From: DASRFR01 sp035651455
GTDB taxonomy: Bacteria > Acidobacteriota > Terriglobia > Terriglobales > Acidobacteriaceae
Assembly: GCA_035651455.1 (NCBI GenBank)
Contig: DASRFR010000047.1
Coordinates: 434,001 to 498,000, forward strand
Length of the DNA stretch: 64,000 bases
Direction: 5' to 3'
Position 1 is the stretch's first letter. Every line of letters begins with the position of its first letter. Shown piece after piece: positions 45,129-54,155 of this stretch. A model generated the notes under the pieces. It ran no database searches. It saw only the letters and a program-made list of their open reading frames with translations, and was not told the DNA's origin. The translations under genes were made by a program, and so were the position numbers.

Positions 45129-47180
45129 ATGAGCACACAGACCGTGAGCCCTGCAGAAGGCCAGAAGAAATACCGCCCGTTTGTTCCCCAGAACATGGAA
45201 ATGAAGGAGTTCACCTTCCGAGCGGTGTTTCTCGGAATGCTGATGACCGGCATCCTGGGCGCAGCCAACGCCTACCTGGGCTTGCGCGCCGGGATGACCA
45301 TCGCGGCCACCTATCCCGCGGCCGTGATTGGCATGGCGGTGCTGCGGCTGATGAAAGGGTCGCTGCTGGAAGAAAACATTGCCCGGACCGTGGGCTCGAT
45401 TGGCGAGTCAGTCGCGGCCGGAGCGGTGTTCACCATCCCCGCGTTCGTCATGGCCCAGATCTGGCCCGGCCTCACCATGGACCGCTACCCGCAGGCATTC
45501 GCGCTGATGGTGATTGGGGGTTTTCTCGGGATCATGTTCGTCACCTTGTTGCGGCGGGTGATGGTGGAAGATCCGGAGCTTCCATTCCCGGAATCAGTGG
45601 CCGCGTCGGAAATTCACAAGGCTGGTCAGCAAGGTTCGAAGGCGGCAAACATTCTGTTCGCCAACATGGGATTCGGTGGACTGATCTACCTGCTGGGCGC
45701 GATCAACGTTTTCAGCGCCAGCAACACGTTCAACGTGAACATTGGCGCGCTGGGAAAGAAACTACTGCTGCGCACGAGCACGAATCCGAATGTCGCGACC
45801 ACTATGACCGGGGGTGCAACCATCTTCACCGGGCCGGACGTCAGCCCGGCATACCTCGGCGTCGGCTATATCATCGGGCCGCGGCTGGCGGCGTTGAATT
45901 TCGCGGGCGGAGTGCTCGCCTGGGGACTGCTGGTGCCGCTCCTAACTTTTGTCCTTGGCCCGTACCTGCAGCCCCAAACCGGCCAAGCCATTGCCTGGCC
46001 CACGCTCGCGGGAGCGATTTATTTCTCGATCGTCCGCCCGATCGCGGTCGGCGGCATGCTGGTGGGGGCGTGCTATACGCTGTTCAAGATGCGCAAGCAA
46101 CTCGGTATCGGCATGAAGCGCGCGGTCTCTGATCTGAAAAAATCGGCTGCGACGCACGAGGCGTCGGATCGCACGGAGCGCGATCTCAGCTCGAAGGTCG
46201 TTTTCCTCGGCGTTGCCATCGTGCTGGTGGCCATGATTCTCCTGTATCGCTACTTCATTGCCGGCGCGGGAAATCTTGGCGGATCACAAATCATGACCGG
46301 CGCGATTGTGGCCGCCGTGGTGATGATCATTCTCGGCTTCTTCTTCGCGGCGGTATCGGGAAACCTTGTGGGCATGATCGGATCGTCGAACAATCCGGTA
46401 TCTGGCCTGACGCTGTGCACGCTGGTTGTCGCGGCGCTGCTGATGGTGGCGCTGGGCGTTTCCGGGGTAGGCGGGGTGGCCGCAGTGCTGGGCGTTGCTG
46501 CCGTGGTGTGCGTCTCGTCGGCGGTCGCGGGCGAGATGCTGCAAGATCTGAAAGTCGGTCACATTCTGGGCGGCACGCCTTCGAAAATGCAGATTGGCGA
46601 CCTGTTTGGCGTGGTGGTCGCATCGGCCGTGCTGTTCTTCCCATTGATGATTTTGGATCGCGCCTATCATTTCGGCAGCCCGGCGCTGCCCGCGCCGCAA
46701 GCCGGACTTATGGCCATGCTCTCGCAAGGCATTGTCGGCGGCAATATGGCTTGGCCCCTGGTGATCGTGGGAATCCTCATGGGATTCGCCATGATCATGA
46801 TCGAAGTGAAAAGCGTCATGCTGTTCGCCGTCGGCATGTACCTGCCGCTGGGCACGACTTTCGCTATCTTCCTGGGCGGCGTGGTGCGCTGGGTCACGGA
46901 CAAGCTACGGGACCGACGCAACTTCAATGATGCGCAGAAAGCTCGTGTCGACAACGCCGGAGTGCTGACCGCCTCCGGACTAATTGCCGGGGAGGCGCTA
47001 TGCGGACTGGTGATCGCCGGCTTCGTGGGTAGCGGACACGACGTAACGCTGGTCAAGTGGACGCCGCCGGTTATCGTAGCGCTGATCGCTCTGGTCATCC
47101 TGATCATCGCGATGGTGAGAGTGCCGCTCGCTAATGCGGGGCGGCCCGAAGATCCGGCGCCTCCGACCGCGATTATGTAA
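45129..47180 (+). CDS. OPT-family oligopeptide transporter
   Basis: A 683-residue polytopic inner-membrane protein with about 14-16 hydrophobic segments. FTFRAVFLGMLMTGILGAANAYLGLRAGMTIAATYPAAVIGM at its N-terminus and the NPVSGLTLCTL and LYLPLGTT-like repeats (MYLPLGTTFAIFLGG) mark the oligopeptide transporter family, prokaryotic branch. Expected role is proton-coupled uptake of small peptides or metal-peptide chelates. It follows the alpha/beta-hydrolase by 64 nt. Confidence 0.88.
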   Translation: MSTQTVSPAEGQKKYRPFVPQNMEMKEFTFRAVFLGMLMTGILGAANAYLGLRAGMTIAATYPAAVIGMAVLRLMKGSLLEENIARTVGSIGESVAAGAVFTIPAFVMAQIWPGLTMDRYPQAFALMVIGGFLGIMFVTLLRRVMVEDPELPFPESVAASEIHKAGQQGSKAANILFANMGFGGLIYLLGAINVFSASNTFNVNIGALGKKLLLRTSTNPNVATTMTGGATIFTGPDVSPAYLGVGYIIGPRLAALNFAGGVLAWGLLVPLLTFVLGPYLQPQTGQAIAWPTLAGAIYFSIVRPIAVGGMLVGACYTLFKMRKQLGIGMKRAVSDLKKSAATHEASDRTERDLSSKVVFLGVAIVLVAMILLYRYFIAGAGNLGGSQIMTGAIVAAVVMIILGFFFAAVSGNLVGMIGSSNNPVSGLTLCTLVVAALLMVALGVSGVGGVAAVLGVAAVVCVSSAVAGEMLQDLKVGHILGGTPSKMQIGDLFGVVVASAVLFFPLMILDRAYHFGSPALPAPQAGLMAMLSQGIVGGNMAWPLVIVGILMGFAMIMIEVKSVMLFAVGMYLPLGTTFAIFLGGVVRWVTDKLRDRRNFNDAQKARVDNAGVLTASGLIAGEALCGLVIAGFVGSGHDVTLVKWTPPVIVALIALVILIIAMVRVPLANAGRPEDPAPPTAIM

Positions 47181-47212
47181 CTGGGGCTGGCATTCGCCGG
47201 CCGCGGTGTGAA

Positions 47213-47926
47213 TTGGTTGCAAGCTTGCCCTCCGTCTCCGATAATATTTTCCGTGTGCAGGAGCGCATGGCCGCGTCCGCGCGCCGCGCCGGCCGCAATC
47301 CCGATGACATCACCCTAATGGCCGTGACGAAGACTTTTCCCGCCAACCGCGTGCGGCAAGCCTACGCTGCGGGCTTGCGCGTTTTCGGCGAAAACCGGGT
47401 GCAGGAGTTCGCCGGCAAAATCGACGCTCTTCGCGATCTTGCCCAGGCGCGCTGGCACTTGATTGGACATTTGCAGAGCAACAAAGCGGCCAAGGCTGCC
47501 GAACTGTTCCTGGCCATCGACTCGGTCGACTCGCTCAAACTCGCGGAGAAACTGAACGCGGCCGCGCAAAAGCTGGGCAAAACACTTGATGTCCTGATTG
47601 AAATCAATGTGGGCGGCGAAGCTGCCAAGAGCGGGCTGGCGCCCGATGCAGGAGATCTGCCGGAAATACTGGAAGCCGCGCCCGGGTTGACGAGCTTGGT
47701 TATTCGCGGCCTGATGACCGTGCCGCCTTTCGCGGAAGACCCCGAAGCCACTCGCCCATATTTCCGAAAATTACGTGAGCTGCGGGATCAGGTCGCGGGC
47801 CGAAAATATCCGTCGGTGCAGATGAATGTGCTCTCCATGGGGATGTCGCACGATTTCGAAGTGGCCATCGAAGAAGGGTCGACGTGCGTCCGCGTCGGCA
47901 CGGCAATTTTTGGAGAGAGAGACTGA
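47213..47926 (+). CDS. yggS: YggS-family PLP-binding homeostasis protein
   Basis: Binds pyridoxal phosphate and buffers vitamin B6 and amino-acid pools; not known to be an enzyme. The PLP Lys is K40 in LMAVTKTFP. GENRVQEF, WHLIGHLQSNK, VLIEINVGGE and LSMGMSHDFEVAIEEGST complete the family. Length (237) is normal. TTG 47213 follows the OPT gene by 32 nt; a TTG at 47225 or a later start is possible because no strong ribosome site is seen. Confidence 0.92.
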   Translation: MVASLPSVSDNIFRVQERMAASARRAGRNPDDITLMAVTKTFPANRVRQAYAAGLRVFGENRVQEFAGKIDALRDLAQARWHLIGHLQSNKAAKAAELFLAIDSVDSLKLAEKLNAAAQKLGKTLDVLIEINVGGEAAKSGLAPDAGDLPEILEAAPGLTSLVIRGLMTVPPFAEDPEATRPYFRKLRELRDQVAGRKYPSVQMNVLSMGMSHDFEVAIEEGSTCVRVGTAIFGERD

Positions 47927-47971
47927 AGAAACGCTATCTACGTTTTGGTCTGCTCGTCGAGCGCCGTGTCT

Positions 47972-48916
47972 TCAATGGCTCAACTTGCTTCCATAGCTTT
48001 TCAGGTACTTCATTCCAGTATCACACATGATCGTGACCACGGTGGCGCCGGAACCGAGTTGTTCGGCCAGCCGCAAGGCTGCAATCACATTGCATCCGGT
48101 TGAAGTCCCGGCAAACATCCCTTCCTCGCGGGCCAGGCGGAACGCCATATCTCTGGCATCTTCGGTCGAAACTTTCTCGATACAATCGGCGATATCGTTG
48201 CGCCAGAGGGGTACGACGAAACCGGCGCCGATACCATCCACCCTATGCGCACCGGGCGCGCCGCCGGAGAGCACGGCGGACTCGGCAGGCTCGACGGCCA
48301 CAATCTTAATCGGCTTGCCGCGCCGGCGCAGCGCCTCCGCCGTTCCCCGCAGCGATGCAGCCGTCCCTACACTCTGAACAAAACCATCGACCTGCCCTTC
48401 GGTCTGGCGCCAGATTTCGTCCGCCAATTTGTCATAAGCAGCAAGCTGATCGGTATTCTTCAGTTGGTCGGTCCAGTAAGCTCCGGTCTGGGATTGCACC
48501 ACACGCGCCGCTTCCACCATGTCGCGAGTAAGTTTCTCGGTCATGCCGCCGCCTTCGCTGGGGATGATTTGCAGGGTGGCCCCGAGCAGTTTCATGTGAT
48601 CGAGTTTCTCGCGCGAGAATGCGTCGGAGGTCACGATGTGCAGCGGATAGCCCTTCACGGCGCACACCAGGGCCAGCGACACGCCGGTGCTCCCGCCGGT
48701 ATATTCGACGACGCAACCACCCGGCGTGAGGCGTCCGTCTCGTTCGGCGGCCTCGATCATGGCCAGTGCCATGCGATCTTTCATGCTGCCGGTGGGGTTC
48801 TCGCTCTCGACTTTGAGAAGAATGCGCGCGCCGTTTTTAGCAGTGATTTCGCGTAGGGATACTAGAGAGGTGTCGCCGATACAGTGCAGGATGTCAGGCC
48901 GAGCTTGATGGGTCAC
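47972..48916 (-). CDS. PLP-dependent cysteine synthase-family enzyme
   Basis: A 314-residue fold-type II PLP enzyme. The PLP Lys is K46 in NPTGSMKDR, with the phosphate loop GSTGVS and the substrate loop YTGGSTG; GTAASLRGTAEAL is the second loop. It resembles O-acetylserine sulfhydrylase and cystathionine beta-synthase, but the substrate loop (EYTGGSTG for the usual E-x-TSGNTG) differs, so cysteine synthesis is not certain. No cysE is adjacent. Confidence 0.8.
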   Translation of the reverse strand: MTHQARPDILHCIGDTSLVSLREITAKNGARILLKVESENPTGSMKDRMALAMIEAAERDGRLTPGGCVVEYTGGSTGVSLALVCAVKGYPLHIVTSDAFSREKLDHMKLLGATLQIIPSEGGGMTEKLTRDMVEAARVVQSQTGAYWTDQLKNTDQLAAYDKLADEIWRQTEGQVDGFVQSVGTAASLRGTAEALRRRGKPIKIVAVEPAESAVLSGGAPGAHRVDGIGAGFVVPLWRNDIADCIEKVSTEDARDMAFRLAREEGMFAGTSTGCNVIAALRLAEQLGSGATVVTIMCDTGMKYLKSYGSKLSH

Positions 48917-48994
48917 GCGAGATTAGATATGCCTGGCAAGAGCAAAGCTGCGGAAAAAGTGGCGGGACTAAGTTGACCGAAGCAGGACGCGGCA

Positions 48995-49294
48995 TCACAT
49001 CCTCCATCCGAAGGCGTAGATCTTATAGATCAACAGGCCTATGACGGTGAAAATCGAAAGCGAGAGCGCGGTGCAGTAGCGTCCCAGGAAATAAAAAATC
49101 AGGGCAATACCGCACAGCACTGCGTCGGCGATAGATCCGGCAATGTAGGGTTCAATGGACGCGAACGACAGTTCCGGCCCGCGGAGGGCTTTCAGACGGA
49201 AACACTCACCCAGTGCTCGACCCACAATCAGCAACTGGATCAGAATTCCAGCCTGCGCCCATCTCTGAACCGGTTTGACAGTGCTTTGCTGCAT
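48995..49294 (-). CDS. Small membrane protein, about 99 aa
   Basis: Three hydrophobic segments (AGILIQLLIVGRAL, IAGSIADAVLCGIALIFYFLG, ALSLSIFTVIGLLIYKIYAF) with short loops and little else. Not recognised. The frame is open to 49324, but that would start inside the terminator of the upstream gene, so ATG 49294, right after that terminator's T-run, is chosen. Read-through from the Tes-like gene is the simplest expression route. Confidence 0.5.
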   Translation of the reverse strand: MQQSTVKPVQRWAQAGILIQLLIVGRALGECFRLKALRGPELSFASIEPYIAGSIADAVLCGIALIFYFLGRYCTALSLSIFTVIGLLIYKIYAFGWRM

Positions 49295-49331
49295 AAAAAT
49301 ACGCACGGTGGCTCGATTCCACACCGTGCGT
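49294..49331 (-). terminator. Strong terminator of the Tes/Mss-like gene
   Basis: A perfect 10-bp stem (ACGCACGGTG 49301-49310, CACCGTGCGT 49322-49331) with an 11-nt loop, followed on the minus strand by TATTTTTA. It lies 54 nt after the stop of the radical SAM gene at 49385. The T-run abuts the ATG of the next small gene. Confidence 0.8.
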
Positions 49332-49384
49332 ATCCTGATGTTGCTCAGAGCTGGTCTGCTCAGAATCAGCTGCGAGACTGCCGA

Positions 49385-51526
49385 CTAGTCTCCCGCAACC
49401 GGTTCTGCGACCTGCGGCTTCGGGGCATGCGCGCCGTTGCCGTTGTGGCCATTGCCGTTGTTGTTGCTGAGCGCACCCAGCGGGATAAAGCCATTCTCGG
49501 AAACCTGCGGCTTCTCTTTCAGCACCACCTCGCGGTAGAGCGCGGCCATCTTGGCGTTGTAGGCGGGATCGGTCTTCTGCTTGGCATCGCGCGCCCGCAG
49601 CTTCTCTTCCCGCGCGTTCTTGGCGATTCCGAGCAGATCGAGGTCCTTCTGTTCTTCCTCAGTGACGATGCCGTCGCGCAGCACCAGCGAATGGTCGGTC
49701 GACTCCATCTTCACGTTCTTGCCGCCGGCGAAGATCTCGTGGCGGCCATGCTCTTCGTACCACTTGGTGAGAGTGGCGGTCATGTGCATCTTCTCGATGA
49801 TGTTGCGCCAGCCCACGCCGGTGTTGTAGGCGCAGAAGCTGATTTCGCCTTCCTGGGTGGCATAGGGGATGATGCACTGCTCGGTGCGACGAAAATCATA
49901 GTTAAACAGGTCCTGGAACCACATGCCCGCGATGAACAGGAAATTCCAGCGGTCCTGACGGCGTTTCATGATGTCGTCGAGAGTGCGGTCAGGGCCGACC
50001 TTGCCGTAGTTGCGACCGGTGACGTTGTAGTTCTTATCGAACTTCTTCAGCAGGTCCATCAACTTGAAGTGAGTCGGCGACTGGAAGGGGTCGTAATTCT
50101 TCATCAGGACCAGAGCCATGCCGAGGCCGCTGAGAAATTTCCCGCGTCCCGCGTCATTCACCTTGGCGATGTCCTTGGCCAACTGGTCGCCATGCAGGAA
50201 GGCTGTAACCGGCACCGCTTCCTTGGTTTCCTTGTCGATCATCACCGCCATGCCCGTCCCGCAATTGGGATGGCAGCCGCAGGAGAGCTGGCCCCAGTTG
50301 TTGTTGAGGTCCTTGGCGTGCATGAGGTCGGCCCAATCGGAGAAAGTTCCCATGAACGAAATGGGAAACCAATCGCGGGCAGGCTCGCCGAGACCAGTCT
50401 GGTTCTTCACATCGTGCGCCAGATGCGACAACGTGTATCGTTGGGCGGCGCGGCGCTCGTCCGTCACGGCCTCATCGCGGCCGGTGAATGAAACCGGCTG
50501 GAACGAGAGGAAGCCAATCTTCTTGGGATTGTCGAGTGCGAACTGAACAATGCGTCCCACCTGCTCGTTATTGATCCCGTTCACGATGGTAATGACGGGA
50601 ACGATCTCGACCCCGGCGCGATGCAGGTTGTCGATGGCCTTCAGCTTCACGTCAAACAGGTTGCCGACCTTGCGGTGAGCATTGGCGGCGTTGCCGATGC
50701 CGTCGAACTGGAGGTAGGCGTAACGCATGCCGGCGTCAGCAGCCTGCTGGGCAAATTCAAAACTCTTGGCGAATTCAATTCCGTTAGTTGCGGCCTGCAC
50801 GCTGTTGTAGCCGACCTTGCGCGCGTAGCGAACCGCGTCGAGAAAGTAGGGCGACAAGGTAGGCTCGCCACCGGAGAACTGCACCGACATCTGGCGGCGC
50901 GGCTTGATGGTGATGGCGTTGTCCAGCATCTGCTTGATTTCTTCCCACGTGAGCTCGTGAACGAAGCCCACCTGGTTGGCGTCCATGAAGCAGGGATCGC
51001 ACATCATGTTGCAGCGGTTGGTGAGGTCGATGGTGAGCACGGAGCCGCGGCCGTACTTGATGGTGCTGGTGCCGTGATGGTGCAGGTGCTCGTCGTTGTG
51101 AGCGCGAATGTCGCGTCCAGGGAACACCTCCTCCAGGTGACGGGAGAACTCGGTGTCCATCGACATCAGGTCTTCAAAGTGGCCGTGCTTGGGGCAGTCC
51201 TTGACCATCCAGATTTTGCCGTCGCGCTCGATGATCTGGGCCTTGATCTCTCCGACTTTCTCGTTGAGCAGGACATCGTGAGGCAGCTTGCCGTCGAGAA
51301 TCTGCTGCCGGATTTCGGGCACGCACTTGGGACAAAGCGAATCGGTGGAGCGCGGCCAGCCCAGCGGGGGCTTGGATTTCTCGTACGACTTGAGCAGCGG
51401 CTTGTCGGACCACTTGGGGGTGGGCGAGGGATTGGGACTGATGCGGTTCAGCCGCTCGAATACAGCCCACGCTCCGGTAGCAGCCACGGTGACTGCCTTT
51501 TCCACGTATTTAATCGGCTTGCGCAT
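49385..51526 (-). CDS. COG1964-type radical SAM protein, Tes/Mss-like lipid synthase candidate
   Basis: 713 residues. An N-terminal extension (1-60) is followed by a Cys domain (C65-P-K-C68, then DCPKHGHFED with C111), the radical SAM cluster C172-N-M-M-C176-D-P-C179, SGGEPT (218-223), YLQFDGIG and FQPVSFTGR (342-350), signatures I associate with archaeal tetraether synthase Tes (COG1964). A late Cys set (C416, C418, C422) may hold an auxiliary cluster. The GCPxDCGLC region of archaeal Tes is replaced by His/Asn (AHNDEHLHHHG). The C-terminus is disordered (Asn/Gly/Pro). Likely role: C-C coupling of alkyl chains, as in iso-diabolic acid or branched GDGT synthesis; inferred, not shown. Confidence 0.65.
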   Translation of the reverse strand: MRKPIKYVEKAVTVAATGAWAVFERLNRISPNPSPTPKWSDKPLLKSYEKSKPPLGWPRSTDSLCPKCVPEIRQQILDGKLPHDVLLNEKVGEIKAQIIERDGKIWMVKDCPKHGHFEDLMSMDTEFSRHLEEVFPGRDIRAHNDEHLHHHGTSTIKYGRGSVLTIDLTNRCNMMCDPCFMDANQVGFVHELTWEEIKQMLDNAITIKPRRQMSVQFSGGEPTLSPYFLDAVRYARKVGYNSVQAATNGIEFAKSFEFAQQAADAGMRYAYLQFDGIGNAANAHRKVGNLFDVKLKAIDNLHRAGVEIVPVITIVNGINNEQVGRIVQFALDNPKKIGFLSFQPVSFTGRDEAVTDERRAAQRYTLSHLAHDVKNQTGLGEPARDWFPISFMGTFSDWADLMHAKDLNNNWGQLSCGCHPNCGTGMAVMIDKETKEAVPVTAFLHGDQLAKDIAKVNDAGRGKFLSGLGMALVLMKNYDPFQSPTHFKLMDLLKKFDKNYNVTGRNYGKVGPDRTLDDIMKRRQDRWNFLFIAGMWFQDLFNYDFRRTEQCIIPYATQEGEISFCAYNTGVGWRNIIEKMHMTATLTKWYEEHGRHEIFAGGKNVKMESTDHSLVLRDGIVTEEEQKDLDLLGIAKNAREEKLRARDAKQKTDPAYNAKMAALYREVVLKEKPQVSENGFIPLGALSNNNGNGHNGNGAHAPKPQVAEPVAGD

Positions 51527-51998
51527 GTCCTCTCACTTTCCACTGCCTGGAACCTTGGCCGCTGGGATTTGCCAAGGCCTAGCTGGGTCAAAGACCCGGA
51601 AATACTGCGTCCCACCCTGGTTGAGGTGGGCATCCGCGGGGAAGCAACCTGGTCCCTACTGGATGAGTGCATTCTTATCTTATGAAAGGGTTTAGCGGTT
51701 GGCACGGAGGAATCAATGAAAGGGGCTAAATGCGGGTTTAGTTGCATGAATGTGCATTGTATGGTTGTAAGTCATTGAAAAACCTAGGCGTAAGTCAGGA
51801 CAGGGGAGAGATCAGGGAATCCTAATGGTACATGGCTGCACGTGTGCACAAAGTTGTCATGTCGGACTGAACCCGGGGTCTCCGGGTGCCGATGACTGGA
51901 ATGAGCCGTAACTAACAGCCCGGTTATATAGGCCAAAACCGGTGAAATTTACGCCGGAAACAGGAGATCCGAAAGAGTTTCGCGTAAGGAGAGATCCA
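51527..51998. other. Divergent intergenic region upstream of the Tes-like gene
   Basis: About 470 nt between divergent starts. On the plus side, ACCCGG/CCGGGT (about 51871-51888) and CCGGTT (51920-51925)/AACCGG (51937-51942) are perfect 6-bp inverted repeats in the leader of the 51999 gene, with an AT-rich TTATATA between. On the minus side CCTTGG/CCAAGG (about 51553-51576) can pair in the leader of the radical SAM gene. No promoter at consensus spacing was found and no gene is inside. Confidence 0.4.
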
Positions 51999-52412
51999 AT
52001 GATTAACGGTGTTTCCGCGATCACGCGTCCGCTCCCCCTCCCCCACCCGGGTGGCCTGCGGCAGGACTACCAGGCATTGAAAACAGCGCTTGCAAACGGC
52101 GATGTCGAAGGCGCGCAAACGGCGCTGGCACAGTTCGCCCATGACATTGCCGGCAAGCAGGGCGCGGACGGGCATACGATGCCGCCGAAGATTGCCCGGG
52201 ACCTGCAACAGATGCAGCAGGCCCTGAGTTCGGGTGACATCGCGACGGCGCAGCAAGTCTTCGTGCAGTTCACCAAAGACGGCGAGCACCTGGCCCGCAT
52301 GCCGCACCATCATCCGAATCCGCAGGTACCGCCGGTGCCGACGCCGGTTCCCTCGCCCGCAGCAGCACCGGCTTCGGGCAGCGCGTCGACGTCAGTGGAT
52401 GTGACGGCGTAA
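51999..52412 (+). CDS. Small helical protein with Pro-rich tail, 137 aa
   Basis: Not recognised. Two similar helical hairpins (DYQALKTALANGDVEGAQTALAQFAHDI and DLQQMQQALSSGDIATAQQVFVQFTKDG) form a repeat, followed by a His/Pro-rich tail (MPHHHPNPQVPPVP). AAGGAGAG lies 8 nt before ATG 51999; the 19-residue extension from 51942 is not needed. It is divergent from the Tes-like gene. The helix-turn-helix duplication resembles a small interaction or chaperone-like module, but no function can be assigned. Confidence 0.65.
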   Translation: MINGVSAITRPLPLPHPGGLRQDYQALKTALANGDVEGAQTALAQFAHDIAGKQGADGHTMPPKIARDLQQMQQALSSGDIATAQQVFVQFTKDGEHLARMPHHHPNPQVPPVPTPVPSPAAAPASGSASTSVDVTA

Positions 52413-52430
52413 AAGCGGATTCAGCGGAGG

Positions 52431-52460
52431 CTCCCAGTCTCGAAGCTCCGAGGCTGGGAG
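52431..52460. terminator. Hairpin between convergent genes
   Basis: CTCCCAG (52431-52437) pairs with CTGGGAG (about 52454-52460) and CTCG with CGAG inside it, one G.T pair between, loop AAGCTC-like. It sits between stops at 52412 and 52469. No long T-run on either strand. Confidence 0.4.
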
Positions 52461-52468
52461 TCCTCAGG

Positions 52469-53143
52469 CTAATAGCTGCATTTCAATCCTGCCTCGGTGA
52501 ACGGGACGGCATAGGATTTTCCGTCGGCCACGCCGTAGGCAACGATGTACGTTCCCTTCGGCACATTGTGCGCCAAGCCAATGTTGATCAATCCCTCCGG
52601 CCCCAAATCAGCGTTAATCGCAAACACATGTATATCGAAACCGGTGGGGTGAAGATCGAGGTATTCCGCGTCTTCAGCGGACCAGTTTGTGAAACTGTTG
52701 GATTTGTTCGCCCAAGCCAGGCCGAGAAAGCTGTAAACCTCCTGCCCCGCCGTCATGGTGCCGAAGAATCCATCGGAAATCGGGTCCTTCAATCCGTATG
52801 TACCGCCCTGGGCGAACGATGCGGTGCCGGACGTCAGAGTGCCGCCGGGATAAGGATTAATCGCGTTTACGCTTTGAATAGGGTTGGTTGGAAACAGACT
52901 GCCGAACATGCTCGGCACACCGAAGATCAACAGCACCGGTTGTGACAACGTGGGAGCGCCAGCACTGGTTTGGTAGATGTCGACATGTCGCGCGCCTGCC
53001 AGCAGGTTAGGATCGCCGGAGCAACCGGTAGCACACTTGGTCCCCGCGCCGGGTCCGATGTGCAATGTTGATTGCGCCCACAGGGTTGTCATGCCAAGGC
53101 ACACGAACAGGACACCCGAAATCACGCGCCTCGCGGTTTTCAT
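52469..53143 (-). CDS. Secreted hypothetical protein, 224 aa
   Basis: A signal peptide (about 1-23, ending LWAQ) is followed by a Gly/Thr/Ser-rich beta-type domain with several Tyr and Phe strands (IGPGAGTKCATGCSG, GFDIHVFAINADLGPEGL, GTYIVAYGV) and a final Cys. The three Cys near residues 37, 41 and 222 could form disulfides. Not recognised by family. GGGGGA lies just before ATG 53143. Confidence 0.6.
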   Translation of the reverse strand: MKTARRVISGVLFVCLGMTTLWAQSTLHIGPGAGTKCATGCSGDPNLLAGARHVDIYQTSAGAPTLSQPVLLIFGVPSMFGSLFPTNPIQSVNAINPYPGGTLTSGTASFAQGGTYGLKDPISDGFFGTMTAGQEVYSFLGLAWANKSNSFTNWSAEDAEYLDLHPTGFDIHVFAINADLGPEGLINIGLAHNVPKGTYIVAYGVADGKSYAVPFTEAGLKCSY

Positions 53144-53455
53144 TTTTCCCCCATCATTTTGAATTGGTGTTGATGTCAGTGCGGAGATGGCCCGACGAGC
53201 GCGCGGATGTTACACCGCACCCGGTCAAAGTTCAAGGGAGGGGAAAGACTCCATCAGCGGCGGAAAAGCGCGCTGGGCAAGGATCTCAAGCAAGCAGGCA
53301 GCGAGCGATCCAGATGTGACATACCAGCCATTCCAGGGACGGCCGAGCGCGTTTGAAGTTTGTGAATAGCGGCCGTGGAAATTTCTTGAGCTTCGAAAAG
53401 CGTCGCACAATCTAAGAAACATACGTTGAAATGTGATTTGGAGTTTTGCGGCATT
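53144..53455. other. Intergenic region, nothing clear
   Basis: About 310 nt between divergent starts at 53143 and 53456. No promoter at consensus spacing, repeat or RNA gene was recognised. Confidence 0.4.
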
Positions 53456-54094
53456 ATGGAATCCACACGAACTTACCTGCCAGCGGCCGGACTTGACTGG
53501 CTGCTTCCCCTCTACGATTCCTTTGTGAAGCTGCTCGGCGGCGACGCGGCGCGCACGGCGCTGCTCGAGCAAGCGGGAATCCGGTCCGGGCAGCATGTGC
53601 TCGAGATCGGCTGCGGCACGGGCGAACTGACCACGGTGGCCAAGCGCTTGCATTCCAATGTGGAAGTAATTGGGCTCGACCCCGACCGCAAGGCGCTGGC
53701 GCGGGCGCAGCGGAAGGCGTCGAAGAACGGCGTTTCCATCCGCTACGATCAGGGATTCAGCGACCAGCTTCCGTATGACGACGGCTCCTTCGATCGCGTG
53801 CTGTCGTGTTTCATGTTTCACCATCTTGCCGCAGACGAGAAGAGTAAAACCTTGCGCGAGGTGCGGCGCGTTCTTCAAGCGGACGGCGAATTCCACATGC
53901 TTGACTTTGGCGGACCGGAGGGTGCTTCCCACGGTTTTGTCAGCCGGCTGCTGCACTCGCATGAACGCCTGCAAGACAATTCCGAGAGCCGGGTACTCAG
54001 CCTCATGAAGCAGGCCGGCTTTGCCAATGCAGAAGCAGTGGGGCATCGAGCGATGTTGTTTGGCAACATGACCTACTACCAAGCGACAATTTAG
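53456..54094 (+). CDS. Class I SAM-dependent methyltransferase
   Basis: About 212 residues. The SAM-binding loop is VLEIGCGTGELT, followed by an acidic motif II (IGLDPDRKALA) and LPYDDGSFDRVLSCFMFHHL. MESTRTYLPAAGLDWLLPLYD at the N-terminus resembles the ubiquinone/menaquinone UbiE-like and small-molecule methyltransferases. ATG 53456 is preferred to TTG 53426 because the sequence before it has no conserved character. The substrate is not known. Confidence 0.82.
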   Translation: MESTRTYLPAAGLDWLLPLYDSFVKLLGGDAARTALLEQAGIRSGQHVLEIGCGTGELTTVAKRLHSNVEVIGLDPDRKALARAQRKASKNGVSIRYDQGFSDQLPYDDGSFDRVLSCFMFHHLAADEKSKTLREVRRVLQADGEFHMLDFGGPEGASHGFVSRLLHSHERLQDNSESRVLSLMKQAGFANAEAVGHRAMLFGNMTYYQATI

Positions 54095-54155
54095 GCCGGC
54101 GGCTCGCGATGGCGCTCGCGATCCAAGCGAAGTGGGGCTGCAGGGCGCCCGGGTC

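Noticed and set aside
49274..49300. TTGACA followed by AT-rich DNA on the plus strand
   Set aside because: Spacing to a -10-like box is 13-14 nt and no plus-strand gene follows.
51835..51905. Resemblance to a c-di-GMP (GEMM) riboswitch
   Set aside because: A GGGTGCCGATG-like 3' element is present, but the upstream GCACAGGGCAAACC and GACGCAAAG conserved elements are not.
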